Source: Nipponacmea schrenckii
Taxonomy: Eukaryota; Mollusca; Gastropoda; Lottiidae
DNA: 64,000 bases
Direction: 5' to 3'
NCBI GenBank assembly: GCA_030562195.1
Contig: CM060202.1
Span: 10,602,001 to 10,666,000 of the forward strand
In this document: piece after piece, positions 36,201 to 46,655 of the stretch
Layout of the letters: each line of letters begins with the position of its first letter
Numbering within the stretch: position 1 is the stretch's first letter
The notes under the pieces: model-generated
Seen by the model: the letters and a program-made list of their open reading frames with translations, nothing else
Database searches by the model: none
What the model was told of the DNA's origin: nothing
Program-made: the position numbers and the translations under genes

Positions 36201-38959
36201 ATTTTTATTTTAAATAATAATGCTTTTGAGAAAAAAATTCTGAGCTAATGTGAACAAAGTGTAGTAGTTTATATTTATACATAAGCATTATTTCACATAT
36301 ATCATATTTTATCTTCCAATAAAACATCAATTTATTTTTCAGAGATAGCCAAGAAACCATTCCCATTTTACGTGAGTGTAGATAGCAATACTAATCAGAT
36401 TACCAGACTAACTCATTCTATATTAGCTCAGTATTTAGGAGAAAGATTGGTCAATACAAGTAAAGATGATTGTAAACAACCAGATTCGGACAAGGTTAGT
36501 GTTTTTTCCTGTTCATGAATTGAAATATCTCTGTATCTTTTTCCAATCAGCTTCAATTTAAATGTTAAAAGGGGTTACGAATTAAAGTTGCTAAGGTTAT
36601 GTATATTGATGATTCAAATTGGTTTTATTTTGATTTTTTTGCAGAGTAATGTTTTCCAACTTCATTACTTTTTATGAAATTCTATCTTGAACAATCTATT
36701 TAATTACGAATAATTATGGTGTCTGTTATGTTATTGATAAATTGTATATAAACAAGAATTTAAATTGATATATTTATTTGTAGAGATATAATTATTTATG
36801 GATGGAAGGATCTATGAAGACTGGTAGTACTGATAGAGAGGGCTGGTGTATCAAGTCTACAGCAATATTGTCTAAAGCTCAATCCCCAGCATTCATTATT
36901 GATAGTAAGTAACATTTCTTCAGCCTGACTGAAGTATTTCATATTTTCATCACATGTGTATAATTGCAGTATCCATTTGCCTAGGTTGCATTATTCATCT
37001 TTTCTTTGTGCTAATGATGCACTGGAAAGAAGTTGCAACCCTAGACTTTGAAAATATTACTACTAACATTGTTATCTTATGTAATATATAATGTTAAAAT
37101 GTAATTTTGTTTATCTGTAGACTATGATTGGTTATCTGAAGAATACTCAACATGGACTGAAAGTGTTTGGTCTGTGTTTAAAGTTCGAGTATTTTTAATA
37201 CCTAGTGAATCACAAAAGGTAAGAAAAGTGACTAGACTATCTCTTAAAAAAAAAAAAAGAAATAGACATAGAAATGACCCAAAACTCAAAATTCCAGTAC
37301 TGGAGGTTTTACAATATTTAATCTTTGGGAAATAATTTTTTGGAAGGGAGATTGTGCTTGGATAATTCTTGGCTTCTAACCATCTTCAATTTCATGACAT
37401 TGTTTCTGTGTAATTTTCAGGTACTAACATTCTGTGTAGGTTTTGCCATTCTACTCATTTCATTGGTTGTCTTATACTTTCTAAGTATGAGTGCTCATAT
37501 CTTGTTTTTGCCTGCTGCTACATCTGATAGTCAGCCATCTTGAAAACCTTGTACCCACTTAAGGTGTGTTCTTAATCTTCTGGTAATGGTTGCTTTGAAT
37601 GATAAAATTGCAAGAATTTTTGTTCAAAAGTTGGTAGTCATTGGTGATGGTTTTATTTTTGCTGCTAGGCTTATTTGAATGTTTGTGGTTCTTGTTTTTT
37701 TTTTTAAATATGCTTATATTATATTATATTAAATGTAGAGGAAGTCCATTAATTGAAAAACACCTTATGATTCAACTTGTAGCATCTCATGGTACATTTC
37801 AGGAACAAGTAATATCCCAGTTTCTTACTTATCTGATACTTTCTGCCTCAATAATTGGACATTTGACCACTTATTAACCAACTATTTTCCACAAAAAAAA
37901 CCCAAAATTTTTTAAATTGACTAGTCAATGTCAGGATTCGTAAATATCAATTTAACATGTTGCAAATATAGCCAAATAATAAGCCTTGATAAGATATCCA
38001 TGTTATAGCTAGGGTTGAAATATTAGAAGCATGTGGTTTGAAGGAAAAGGAATATTTGTCTAGAATATATAGAAAGCTATTGCGTGGATATGATTAGAAT
38101 AGGAGATAGTTATATATTGTTTTATGGCTTTATTGAAACTAGACAAATTATTTATTTCTACAAATGATTTCTTTGCATCATTCAGTTAATTAACTCCTGT
38201 TTAAGTAGTAAACCCAATTTCAAATTCAGAGGTATATTGTAATTTAAAAAAAAAATTATTAGTCTTAGATCTAAGGATTGAATGACATTTAGAAGTTGAG
38301 GGTAAATATAACAAGGAACACAAGGGAATAAATTATGTTATAACACACTTCTTTAATAACAACACATGTAAATTATGATGAAATGATATGATCCTTGTTA
38401 TTAAAGAAGTGTGTTATACCATAATTCATTTCATTGTTACCGGTACTTGTTATATTCTAAGATGTTGATTCACTGTGTGTAGTGTACATAGAAATAAAAT
38501 TCTAGGTTTGTTTGTGGGTTATAATTGTAGAGTACATATGTTCATCCATTTTAGTTATGTTTTTATTAGAACTAGGTTTGGTTGCGGAATACATTGGAAA
38601 CAGCTTGAATGATCTAGTGATGTATTTAAACAAAAATTTTTACAGGCACTTAAATACAGGGTGTTGCAATGAAGATTTTAATATTGTTTCAGACAAACAG
38701 TTCTGTAGCTCTATTCTGATTGAACATTAGAGACTCTTATAGCTAATTCAAGTTTCATCAAGTCTGTTAGACTACAGACTCTAATAGTTGTGCTTACCAA
38801 AACATGATTATTGACGAGTTATTTATCCTTATATTTCAGACTCTGGTATTTTCATTAGGAATTATAATAGTCCTGAGTTCTTTAGTAATTGTTTACTTTC
38901 TCAACGACCGAGCATCACTATTGTTTATGGAAACAACTAATTCTCGGTACTATACATAG
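30261..38959 (+). CDS. NCSTN: Nicastrin, gamma-secretase subunit
   Basis: Type I glycoprotein of the gamma-secretase complex (presenilin, nicastrin, APH-1, PEN-2) that gates substrates such as Notch and APP-like proteins. Exons: 30261-30342, 30561-30656, 31670-31793, 32202-32338, 32918-33063, 33618-33869, 34230-34385, 34703-34918, 35072-35241, 35469-35679, 36031-36118, 36343-36494, 36784-36904, 37121-37218, then either 37421-37543 or 38840-38959. Every join keeps frame. The product is 723 or 722 residues; human nicastrin is 709. The start ATG is followed by a hydrophobic signal peptide of about 26 residues. The diagnostic DYIGS motif is at 335-339 after Glu332, closely matching human numbering. 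The aminopeptidase-like ectodomain, the EYSTWTES segment just before the membrane, and many N-glycosylation sequons are present. It lies 3.2 kb downstream of the lipoxygenase on the same strand, with separate polyadenylation signals. Confidence 0.97.
30837..31550. mobile_element. Inverted-repeat element in nicastrin intron 2
   Basis: Termini GGGTAAAACAGGGTAATTTC and its complement (ending CCTGTTTTACCC) match over about 23 bp with one or two differences. The interior repeats a GGGGTAANTTCGTCC-like motif several times near the left end. No transposase. Target duplication is unclear. Confidence 0.65.
33236..33395. mobile_element. MITE in nicastrin intron 5
   Basis: Ends ACTGGATACAAAATAATGG and (complement) GTTGGACACAATTTAATGG are imperfect inverted repeats. 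It contains a nested hairpin (33245-33261 with 33292-33308). The right part is a reverse-orientation relative of the MITE at 17765. Confidence 0.6.
37421..37543 (+). CDS. NCSTN: Nicastrin alternative terminal exon A (membrane anchor and tail)
   Basis: Phase-0 exon joined to the donor after 37218. It encodes 40 residues: VLTFCVGFAILLISLVVLYF as the membrane span, then a short tail ending in SDSQPS and TGA. The span resembles the human nicastrin anchor (a VGFGILIFSLIV-like core followed by a D/H-hLF tail motif). Possible poly(A) signals are ATTAAA at 37728 and AATAAA at 38493, both before exon B, so this can serve as a complete last exon. Confidence 0.85.
   Translation, partial: VLTFCVGFAILLISLVVLYFLSMSAHILFLPAATSDSQPS
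38304..38457. repeat. Foldback between the two nicastrin terminal exons
   Basis: Arms of about 50-60 bp: ACACACTTCTTTAATAACA on the left pairs exactly with its complement at 38396-38414, and weaker pairing extends to ATATAACAAG at the outer ends. The loop is about 40 bases. Confidence 0.8.
38493..38498 (+). terminator. Candidate poly(A) signal for nicastrin exon A
   Basis: AATAAA lies 950 bases after the exon A stop codon and 340 bases before exon B. Position is the only support. Confidence 0.4.
38840..38959 (+). CDS. NCSTN: Nicastrin alternative terminal exon B (membrane anchor and tail)
   Basis: A second phase-0 terminal exon with acceptor atatttcag, usable from the same donor at 37218. 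It encodes 39 residues: TLVFSLGIIIVLSSLVIVYF, then a tail with the ASLLFM motif ending RYYT and TAG. It is clearly homologous to exon A but diverged at most positions. AATAAA follows at 39162. Confidence 0.85.
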   Translation, partial: TLVFSLGIIIVLSSLVIVYFLNDRASLLFMETTNSRYYT

Positions 38960-40115
38960 GTCATGGTCACCAACCAATTGTTCAGTTACGGTTTTGGATA
39001 TCAATTTCAATCAAGTTGATGAAGCACACAGTAAATTCCATTGATTGAAACAAGTCAGGAATCAAAATATCAAGATGTTTTTATTACTGTTGTTGATTGC
39101 GTTTTGTTTACTGTTTATTTTTGACAATAACAATATCTATGCCCCTTATAAAACATTGTAAAATAAAGTATGATAGTGAAAATTTAGATGTAAAACAGAT
39201 ACACAATTGATTTTATATCAAATAGAATTGCTATATACCATTGTTTAAAAAGGAAATAGGTTTTTGCTATGGATGTATAATGCTTAATGGTGTTTGTATG
39301 AAAGACTTTGTATATAGCCCAATTACAAATCATTTTATGATTCAATTTTGAAGTGTTATTTTCTAAAGCTGTACATTTGGTTTTCAATGAAATTTGCTTC
39401 TGATCATTTTGTATCATTCATCATGATAGTAAATATCATTGTAAAAAAATACATAAATTATTTTCTTGAAACAAATCTGTATATATTTTGTATATTTTTT
39501 AAATCATGATGAATATTTCTTCCCTTAATGTTGTATTTCATAAAAATATTTAGTAATATACAATCTTATTATGCTTCTTCAGTCCAGTTAAAATAAATAA
39601 ACGTTTGTTACGTTCCTTTTTATTCCATATTACATTTCATTTACTTTCATAACAGCCTGAATTCAATCATTTGCTTTGAGCAAATAAATATGTGACAGTA
39701 AATGTCTATTGATCATACAATTTTAATGGAAATTTCCTTTAAGATGGTTATATTAATTTTTCTGACTCAGTTTTTCTGTAGATGCCTGTACTGGTTTCAG
39801 ATGGTTCACTGCACTCAGAAATTTGAGTCTTCTTCTTGACCTATGTTCTTAAAGCTTGTTAATTAATGTTACTGGTTTATCAATATTATGTAAATAAAAA
39901 TAATGTATATTTATTACATTCCAATTAATATTGTGTATAAATTTATTTCTACAAAAACTTGAACCCTACCAGTGGTGAATATAGATAGTACCGGTATATA
40001 ATTTTATACCTCATCTCAACCCCACAGCTAGTTATACCCTCCCTTAGATTTTATACGCATAAATACACTGTGTATAGATATATGATACGTGTAATACATG
40101 TTACCACTATGGTAT
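38960..40115 (+). other. Nicastrin 3' UTR and intergenic sequence
   Basis: AT-rich, no open frame. A second AATAAA cluster lies near 39590. Confidence 0.6.
39162..39167 (+). terminator. Candidate poly(A) signal for nicastrin exon B
   Basis: First canonical AATAAA after the exon B stop, about 200 bases downstream, followed by a T/G-rich stretch. Confidence 0.6.
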
Positions 40116-40914
40116 ATGGAAGACGGATGCGGCCACTGAAAATCTCGCGTTGTCGCCTTTAGAAATAAGGCGACAACACGACAACGCGACAACACGACAA
40201 CGCGACAACGCGACAACACGACAACACGACAACGCGACAACACGACAACACGACAACACGACAACGCGACAACACGAGACAAAATACATTGGAGTGAATA
40301 GGGGAGAAATCAACACAGAAAGGTGTGTTAAAATTCTCTCGTGTTGTCGCGTTCTCGCCCTTAATTTACTTCTTTTTTCTCGTGTTGTCGCACTGTCGTC
40401 CCTCGTGTTGTCGCGTTGTCGTGTTGTCGCGTTGTCGCGTTGTCGTGTTGTCGCCTCTTAATTCTGTCGTGTTCTCGCACTGTCGTGTTGCATGACAACG
40501 CGACAACACGACAACACGAGAAAACTGTAAAAACGACAACACGACAGTGCGAGAACACGACATATTTTAGAGGCGACAACACGACAACGCGACAACACGA
40601 CAAGGCGACAACACGAGGGACGACAGTGCGACAACGCGAGAAAAAAGAAGTCTGAAAGTATAAATTATAGGCGACAACGCGACAACACGAGAGAAATTTA
40701 ACACACACTTCTGTGTTGATATTTTCCCCATTCACTCCCATGTAATTTCTCTCGTGTTGTCGCGTTGTCGTGTTGTCGCCTTCATGTTTTCTCGCGTTGT
40801 CGTGTTGTCGCGTTGTCGTGTTGTCGCGTTGTCGTGTTGTCGCGTTGTCGCGTTGTCGCCCTATTTTCAAAGGCGACAACGCGAGAGTCAGTGATGGCCG
40901 CATCCGTCTTCCAT
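40116..40914. mobile_element. Giant palindrome built from an 8-bp satellite
   Basis: An 800-bp imperfect palindrome. Outer arms are unique sequence (ATGGAAGACGGATGCGGCCA on both ends). Inside are alternating blocks of the 8-mer GACAACRC, on the + strand in some blocks and inverted in others, with unique spacers that also pair across the centre near 40515. Examples are GAGTGAATRGGG with AACACAGAA (40290 with 40730) and ACTTCTTTTTTCTCG (40370 with 40640). Flanks repeat ATGGTAT (40109-40115 and 40916-40922), consistent with a target duplication. No real protein: long open frames in both directions are a side effect of the repeat. Confidence 0.85.
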
Positions 40915-40959
40915 AATGGTATACTGATAAACATACTGTTCTACTTCAATTTTTTTATA

Positions 40960-41165
40960 GGTCAAAACTCGTTTCGGCCCAGCATGTCGCGCTTTTATTC
41001 GTGTCGCGCTAATTTTTTTGTGGCTAAATTTGGCTAATTCCTAAAAGCGCAAGAAAAGCACGACATATTTAGCTCGACACGTCTTGTGTCGTGCTAAATG
41101 AAAACTCGCCTGGCGATGTCGTGCTTTAAGCAAAAGCACGACTTGGTTTTATATGTCGCTTTTTG
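40960..41165. repeat. Cluster of inverted GTCGTGCT motifs
   Basis: GTCGTGCT or GTCGCGCT and its complement AGCACGAC occur about seven times in 200 bp in both orientations, making several small stem-loops (for example AAAGCACGACAT with ATGTCGTGCTTT). Confidence 0.6.
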
Positions 41166-41763
41166 TAGTGCCGATCTTCCTGCTCCAAGCTCCGAGTATG
41201 CGCAGTAGCATAAAACTAAGGTCAAGGTTTGTGTGGAGCAGGAAGTAAACATTACGTTATTCAATCGTAGAATTATTACAGATTAGAATATAATAAGATG
41301 AGTGACAGGTAAATGAACATTGATAAACTATCTTTTCTTATCGAAAATGGCCTTAATACGTTATATTGATTCAGAATGGTGTCGCAAACAGTGACGGGCT
41401 GTATCCAACAAACAAAACAATTCAATATGATCATGATTGCAATTTAAAATAATCTGAATAGTCTGAATGTCATCCTCAAGAATCGAGGTCGTTATTATGC
41501 CAAGCTCATTTAGTGCCAACATTTCCTGCAAAACAATTCTGTCAAATTTCGCCTAACAGACATTTTATCACGTCAAATTTTCTGTATACAAACCAGTCGC
41601 TGTGCATGATAGCCTACGCATTTGTTTTTAACAATTTGTTTTAAGGGAAATACAGGCATTAATTAATAATTTCTCCGTAAAATACCCTACAGTCCAATCA
41701 GATAAACACCTCGTTTTCTCTGCCTCTGCAGCACAATCCACATCAAAAATAAGCGAAGAAAAA

Positions 41764-42034
41764 AGTTAAAAACTTTGAAGTTCAATGTTAGCGTGGCATT
41801 TGGGGATATACGCCCCACCTCGTATTACTTCTGAAAGATTTAGTTTATTTGTTGGACGCTGGAACTCGGTACCCTAAAGGAAGTTGGGGTTGGTCATCAT
41901 TACTTTTTCTTTTATATGTTAAAAACTTTGAAGTTCAATGTAAGCGTGGCGAAGGCACGGCATTTTATACGCCCACCTCGTATTACTTCTGAAAGATTTA
42001 GTTTACCTGTTGGACGCTGGAACTCGGTACCCTA
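41764..42034. repeat. Direct duplication, about 115 bp
   Basis: 41764-41875 and 41919-42034 share GTTAAAAACTTTGAAGTTCA through ACTCGGTACCCTA with an indel and few substitutions. An unrecognised, stop-interrupted open stretch follows at 42100-42230. Confidence 0.85.
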
Positions 42035-42859
42035 CATTTCAACTAATTTGTCTGGATTTTCAAGAAAGAATCACATATTTTCTGTGTGTCGTTTGTAGGA
42101 TATAAATATATCAAATATGAAGGATTTATTGCCAGGGTTCGTAGAGGAAGTGATATAGAAGCCGATATAGAAGAAAATCGCGATTCAAATGGACTGATAA
42201 ATGGTTGGAAAGAGCTGTTTTAATTTCCCTTTGATGATGAAGTTTCTTCTATTGATGCATTAGATGATATGTTTGAAACCGTGCTGGTTCTATGACAGCA
42301 TAAGACGGATCTGTTATCCAAAATTCCATGCCAGATTATTGGTAAATAAAACAATCATGGAAGAAAATTCTGAACATAAGCTGGAGAAGAAGAAACTCAA
42401 GAAGACATTTGAGATTGTTGAAGTTATGCATGATCACCAGTTTTTGATGCTTATATCAAAACAGCTTTAAATAAAGTTAAATTATTTGACACATCTAATG
42501 AATAAATTTTCACCAAAGATACTAAACGCTGACACTATAGTATCTTTATGTTATAATATTTATCGTCTACCTATATCTGTAAATTCGTCCATAATTAGTA
42601 ATGTAATGGGATAGGGGGGGGGGGGCTATAGATTTGGTCCAATTCGGACACAATATGATAAGCACATGAAGATAGAAATACACCAAAATGGAGACGTTAC
42701 GCAAAATGTTAGTCCAGACTTGAATACTTACCAATAAAATTCATTCAAATGCATGTTAAGCACAATCACGACGCAAATCATTAAATGCTGCTTTCTAAAT
42801 CATGCATTGTTGCAGTATGACCAATATGGAGTGACTCAACGTTAGATAGCCAAACCCCG

Positions 42860-43400
42860 CTCAAAGACCACCAGCACATTGATACAAGAGAGGACAGACT
42901 CAATAGCGAGAAGACTGATCGTTTCGACGACCGTACCATCAGGCAAATTCACCCCTCGAAATGGATGTGTGACAGGGACGTCAACCCGCTGTATGTCACG
43001 AACGGTCAAACAGCAAAAACTCCTTCAGACGGTTAGAATACGAGCATACCGATTCTTCTGCAAATTGTGCATAGGTGGCAGCGAAATGAAAGGAACACAG
43101 TGCTATTTGCAGAAGAATTTCTGTCTGTCAAGAACGATGGCGTGATGAACAAATGGAGCTGGACTGTGCAAGAGAAGTTCTTCCGTGGCGTCACCCAGCA
43201 CATGTGTTGTTGTTTTTGTGGGTCGTAATGGAATATCACCTCTGTGTATTGGAAAGGTTGGACGTTTGATGAGCCCCCCCCCCCCCATTCTTCCCACCTT
43301 AGGCATCGATCGATGTTTGCCTGCTATTGATGTGTGAGATCCTTGTGTCCAGCACAGGTGTTGTTGGTTTTAAGAGGATCGTGGAACCGAACTGATGCTT
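42860..43400 (+). pseudogene. Degenerate Tc1-type transposase
   Basis: DDE transposase remnant spread over at least two frames. One frame gives a TVRIRAYRF segment like the Tc1 pattern just before the DDE domain; the next frame gives RWQRNERNTVLFAEEF, like the Tc1 consensus W-x-x-V-L-F-S-D-E-S with the catalytic Asp changed; a further segment gives VVVFVGRNG-like sequence. Frameshifts, stops and a C14 run near 43275 show it is dead. No terminal repeats found. Confidence 0.55.
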
Positions 43401-45041
43401 GCCGGAGATGTGTTGAAGTCAAAGGAAATGGTATGCCATGGTGCTGTCATGGTATTTTTGCCTATGTTCCACTACTATTGATATATCTATTTATTTATTA
43501 GGTGGTATGGTAAAGGCTGATCTATATCAAACGCCATTAAAATCGAAAGCCCACAAGGACAAGAATCTGAAGAAGGAAACATTAAAAGAAATTACTGATA
43601 ACTTAATCCCCAGCCTGATCAATAACCTTCTTACTTTCATCCTCTGTCTCTACCGTAAAAATAACAGCAACAACCCCCATCAACCAATCTTTTTCTTCTT
43701 CTTTCGTCAAAAATATGCTTTCCAGATCTATTTCTGGACACATCTAGCCACTAGAGTATCAAATTTGTATTCAAATCTCTTCCTTTGTGTATACAAAGAC
43801 TACTTTTTTATGTTTGGTTGTATCCAATTGTATCCCAAGCTCTATATCACTCTAAGATAGTATTATGTAGTTGATGCATGCTTTCATTGGTTGTCATAGC
43901 CCCCAAATATGTCCAATCGTCCAAAATTTGTCCAGGGCCTTGACATTGAAAAGGAGTCGTTACTCAAAAAGGCTATACGTTCCGAAAGAAGTGCCACAAT
44001 TAAAAGTTCAATAAACTATTGGAGTCGTAAAATTGTATAAAGAATTCGGAGGTGAATTCTGCAGGGTTGTTTAACAGATCGGTCGTATTAAAGCATCTCA
44101 GGTAACATTTAATGATGATTCATTTACGCAGGAGTCAAAATGATCAAATTACTGTTCCTCATTAAGCCATGTCTTTGTTCAATGCATCGCGTCAATAAAC
44201 ATGAAATAGTATGTGAGACATATTTTTATACTATATACTATTAATATAAATAAATATAAAAGGTATATTGGCATGTTTTAACATATCCCTCCTTATCCAA
44301 TTTCCGATTGATACATTTTTCATAAACCTGGCTTGTTGGGTTTAAATCAAACTTATGTTGAAGATGTAACAACGCGACAGTATGTTTATATGCCTGTGAA
44401 TAATAAGCTATGCCTGACATTAGGGTAAGGCTTTTGCTGATTATCTTGTTCTGAATTAGCACTTGGGTATGGGAACGCGTTTCGTTTCTAGTCAGGTTCC
44501 GGAATAGTTTCGTACCAGACATGCAGATGGGTTTAAAGTCAAACTAGATTCACATTTTGACCAAATTGGGCTAGAAGTTATATCAATGGATATTTATCTT
44601 GTTGGACTCGATAATTTCGGATGGTGGTATGGATGACAAGGATATTGCAGAATGAAGACAATCGAAAAGGGAATCGGATAAAATTTATATGGGAACAAAC
44701 CAAACCAAAGCAATTATTTAATCTTATTACAGATTGTCATCAATTTACTGGTTTTGTCGTCTTCAATATTAACAAATGCATTTTTTTACCAACCTCCAGG
44801 TGGTGAGTAGGCCTTTATATCAGTTTGATGCTTCGCTTCACACACATTACGAGGAGATATGATATAGTCCACTAATTTACTCCCTTAAACTCGACCCTGG
44901 GTGGGGTGAGTTTCTAGGACTTCGTTCTTCTTCCAAACTTGAGATTGTATTTCTTGTTGATGGGTACTTTGGTTATTTCATATTATGATAACTGTTTGAG
45001 AACTTTGAAAATGTAGTTTTGTCCTTAATTGTTTTTGACAG
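43401..45041. other. No gene recognised before the Ig exon
   Basis: A 140-codon open frame at 43438-43860 has low-complexity Phe and Asn runs, no domain and no splice context, so I do not call it a gene. No other exon for the Ig protein was found. Confidence 0.4.
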
Positions 45042-45587
45042 ATATTTTACCAGAGGGTGACATCCGAGTAAAAGAGGGTGAAGGTTTTACTCTGATATGT
45101 ATATCCAAATTGTACAGACCAGTCATGTTCTCAAAAGCAGATGTTGCGATTGAACCGAGCCATATCTACAACGATTCTACAATAGGGTTGACAGTGGTCT
45201 CCTCGAGAACAAATCACTCTGGTAGATATGTGTGTCTTGGTAAAAGAAGAGATGAACCAAATAAACCTTTAGATCGAAAGTATGTAATTGTTACGGGTAA
45301 GTCGGATTGATATCGGATTGAATGGCCTGATCTTATTTTACTAGCTTATATTATAATGCAATTCAAAATTCGCTAAAGCTGGTAGATTTTGCTGTATCTT
45401 CTGAGACGACCCTTGACGCTTTACCACCAATTCGTCATTTATTACAGATGCAGGTATCCTATGTTGCGCTAGCGGAACATTTACGGTAGACCGCTTGCTT
45501 GTCAGATTTACTGCAGCGACATGGACTGTTGGATCTGGCCAACAAAATACTAGTAGTAGATTAAATTTTACTACTGAAGGAGATTAG
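45042..45587 (+). CDS. 3' end of an immunoglobulin-domain protein (partial)
   Basis: Two exons join in frame: 45042-45296 and 45448-45587 (TAG). The first encodes one Ig-like domain of about 85 residues, with the B-strand cysteine in FTLIC and the F-strand motif SGRYVC, both hallmarks of the fold. The second encodes a Thr/Ser-rich end with no membrane span, and is less certain to be coding. The first exon has a good acceptor (tttttgacag), so upstream exons and a signal peptide should exist; I could not find them. It stops 1.07 kb before the start of the NIDO-AMOP gene, which has its own signal peptide exon, so they are probably separate. It could instead be an orphan exon or pseudogene piece. 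Confidence 0.5.
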
Positions 45588-46655
45588 AATACTCAATGGG
45601 AGACAACTGGTGGCAAAAGGTTTTTTTCTCACTCGTCGAGGGGCTCTTGTAGCGCTTGATCAGATTCTCATAGTACCAGCTAACAGTCTTTAAAACCCAC
45701 ATGATTTCAGTCATAAAGTGTACCTATAAAGTTTAGATTTGCAAATTTTTATACTTCATCTGGAAATTCCAGATTATTTTTTGACAGTAAGCTTCATAAT
45801 CCTATTTTCGACCTATGCACGACATCATTTTAGAAACCAATTATCAGTTTTCCACACGTATATTGGGCTCATAGTTAAATTGAAATTTCACGAAAACTGG
45901 TCAATACAAAATACTTGATCATAAATACAATTCAGTTTATATTGACTGTTTGACGGTGTCGTGTGTACGCCCATTATCTTCGTGAATGAATTGAAACTTT
46001 GTAGAAATTCCTTACTGTGATTTCGTTACTTAGATGAGGGCGACCTAGATAAATGATAAACAGTACTCTAATATTGACTTTTTCATTCAGTTATAAGTTT
46101 AAAAAAAAATCTTTCTTGTTTCAAAAGCAGCCCTTGTTAGATTCGTCAATAGTCATCTAGATCATGCTGCAGACTCTATTCAACTTTTGATGTGTGAAAT
46201 AAAACATGCGCCTAACTCGGGTCTCAGGGAGCTTGTAAATGTTAGTACAGCCACCCACTCGCAATCTATTAGATAACAGCTATGATATCACTGTCTGTAT
46301 TACCACTTATTGACTATATTTTGAAATGAGTGTGTAGTATTTTATCTTATCTTTTCACAAGATAGAAGAGGGACATTTGGGACCTTTCGTCGACGTAAAA
46401 GTATCGTAGGTTGAAAAGACTACTGCATTTAAATTTATCAACCTTTGAATTTAATTTTAGTTTTAGCTCAGAATACAGTACAAACTGTTGTGATTGTTGG
46501 TATAGCGAAGCAGTATAATATGCTTATTCCATGGTGCATTTAATGTGACTTGTTTTAATCTCACTGATTGTCAATGCAAAGGTCTCGAATGAGACATTAG
46601 TCAGATTGAACAGGTCATAGGCTAATCATTTCCCTATCCCGCTCGACCGTTCAAA
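45588..46655 (+). other. Intergenic or 5' region of the NIDO-AMOP gene
   Basis: About 1 kb without an open frame. It must contain the promoter and 5' UTR of the gene starting at 46656, but no motif is convincing. Confidence 0.4.

Noticed and set aside
37421..37543. Nicastrin exon A as a dead duplicate
   Set aside because: Its reading frame, acceptor and hydrophobic span are intact and the phase matches, so it is kept as a candidate functional exon.
40361..40903. 180-codon open frame on the minus strand, rich in Arg, Gln, His, Asp and Cys
   Set aside because: It is the 8-bp satellite read in frame; similar open frames occur on both strands of the palindrome.
43438..43860. 140-codon open frame
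   Set aside because: Low-complexity Phe and Asn runs, no domain, next to a dead transposase.
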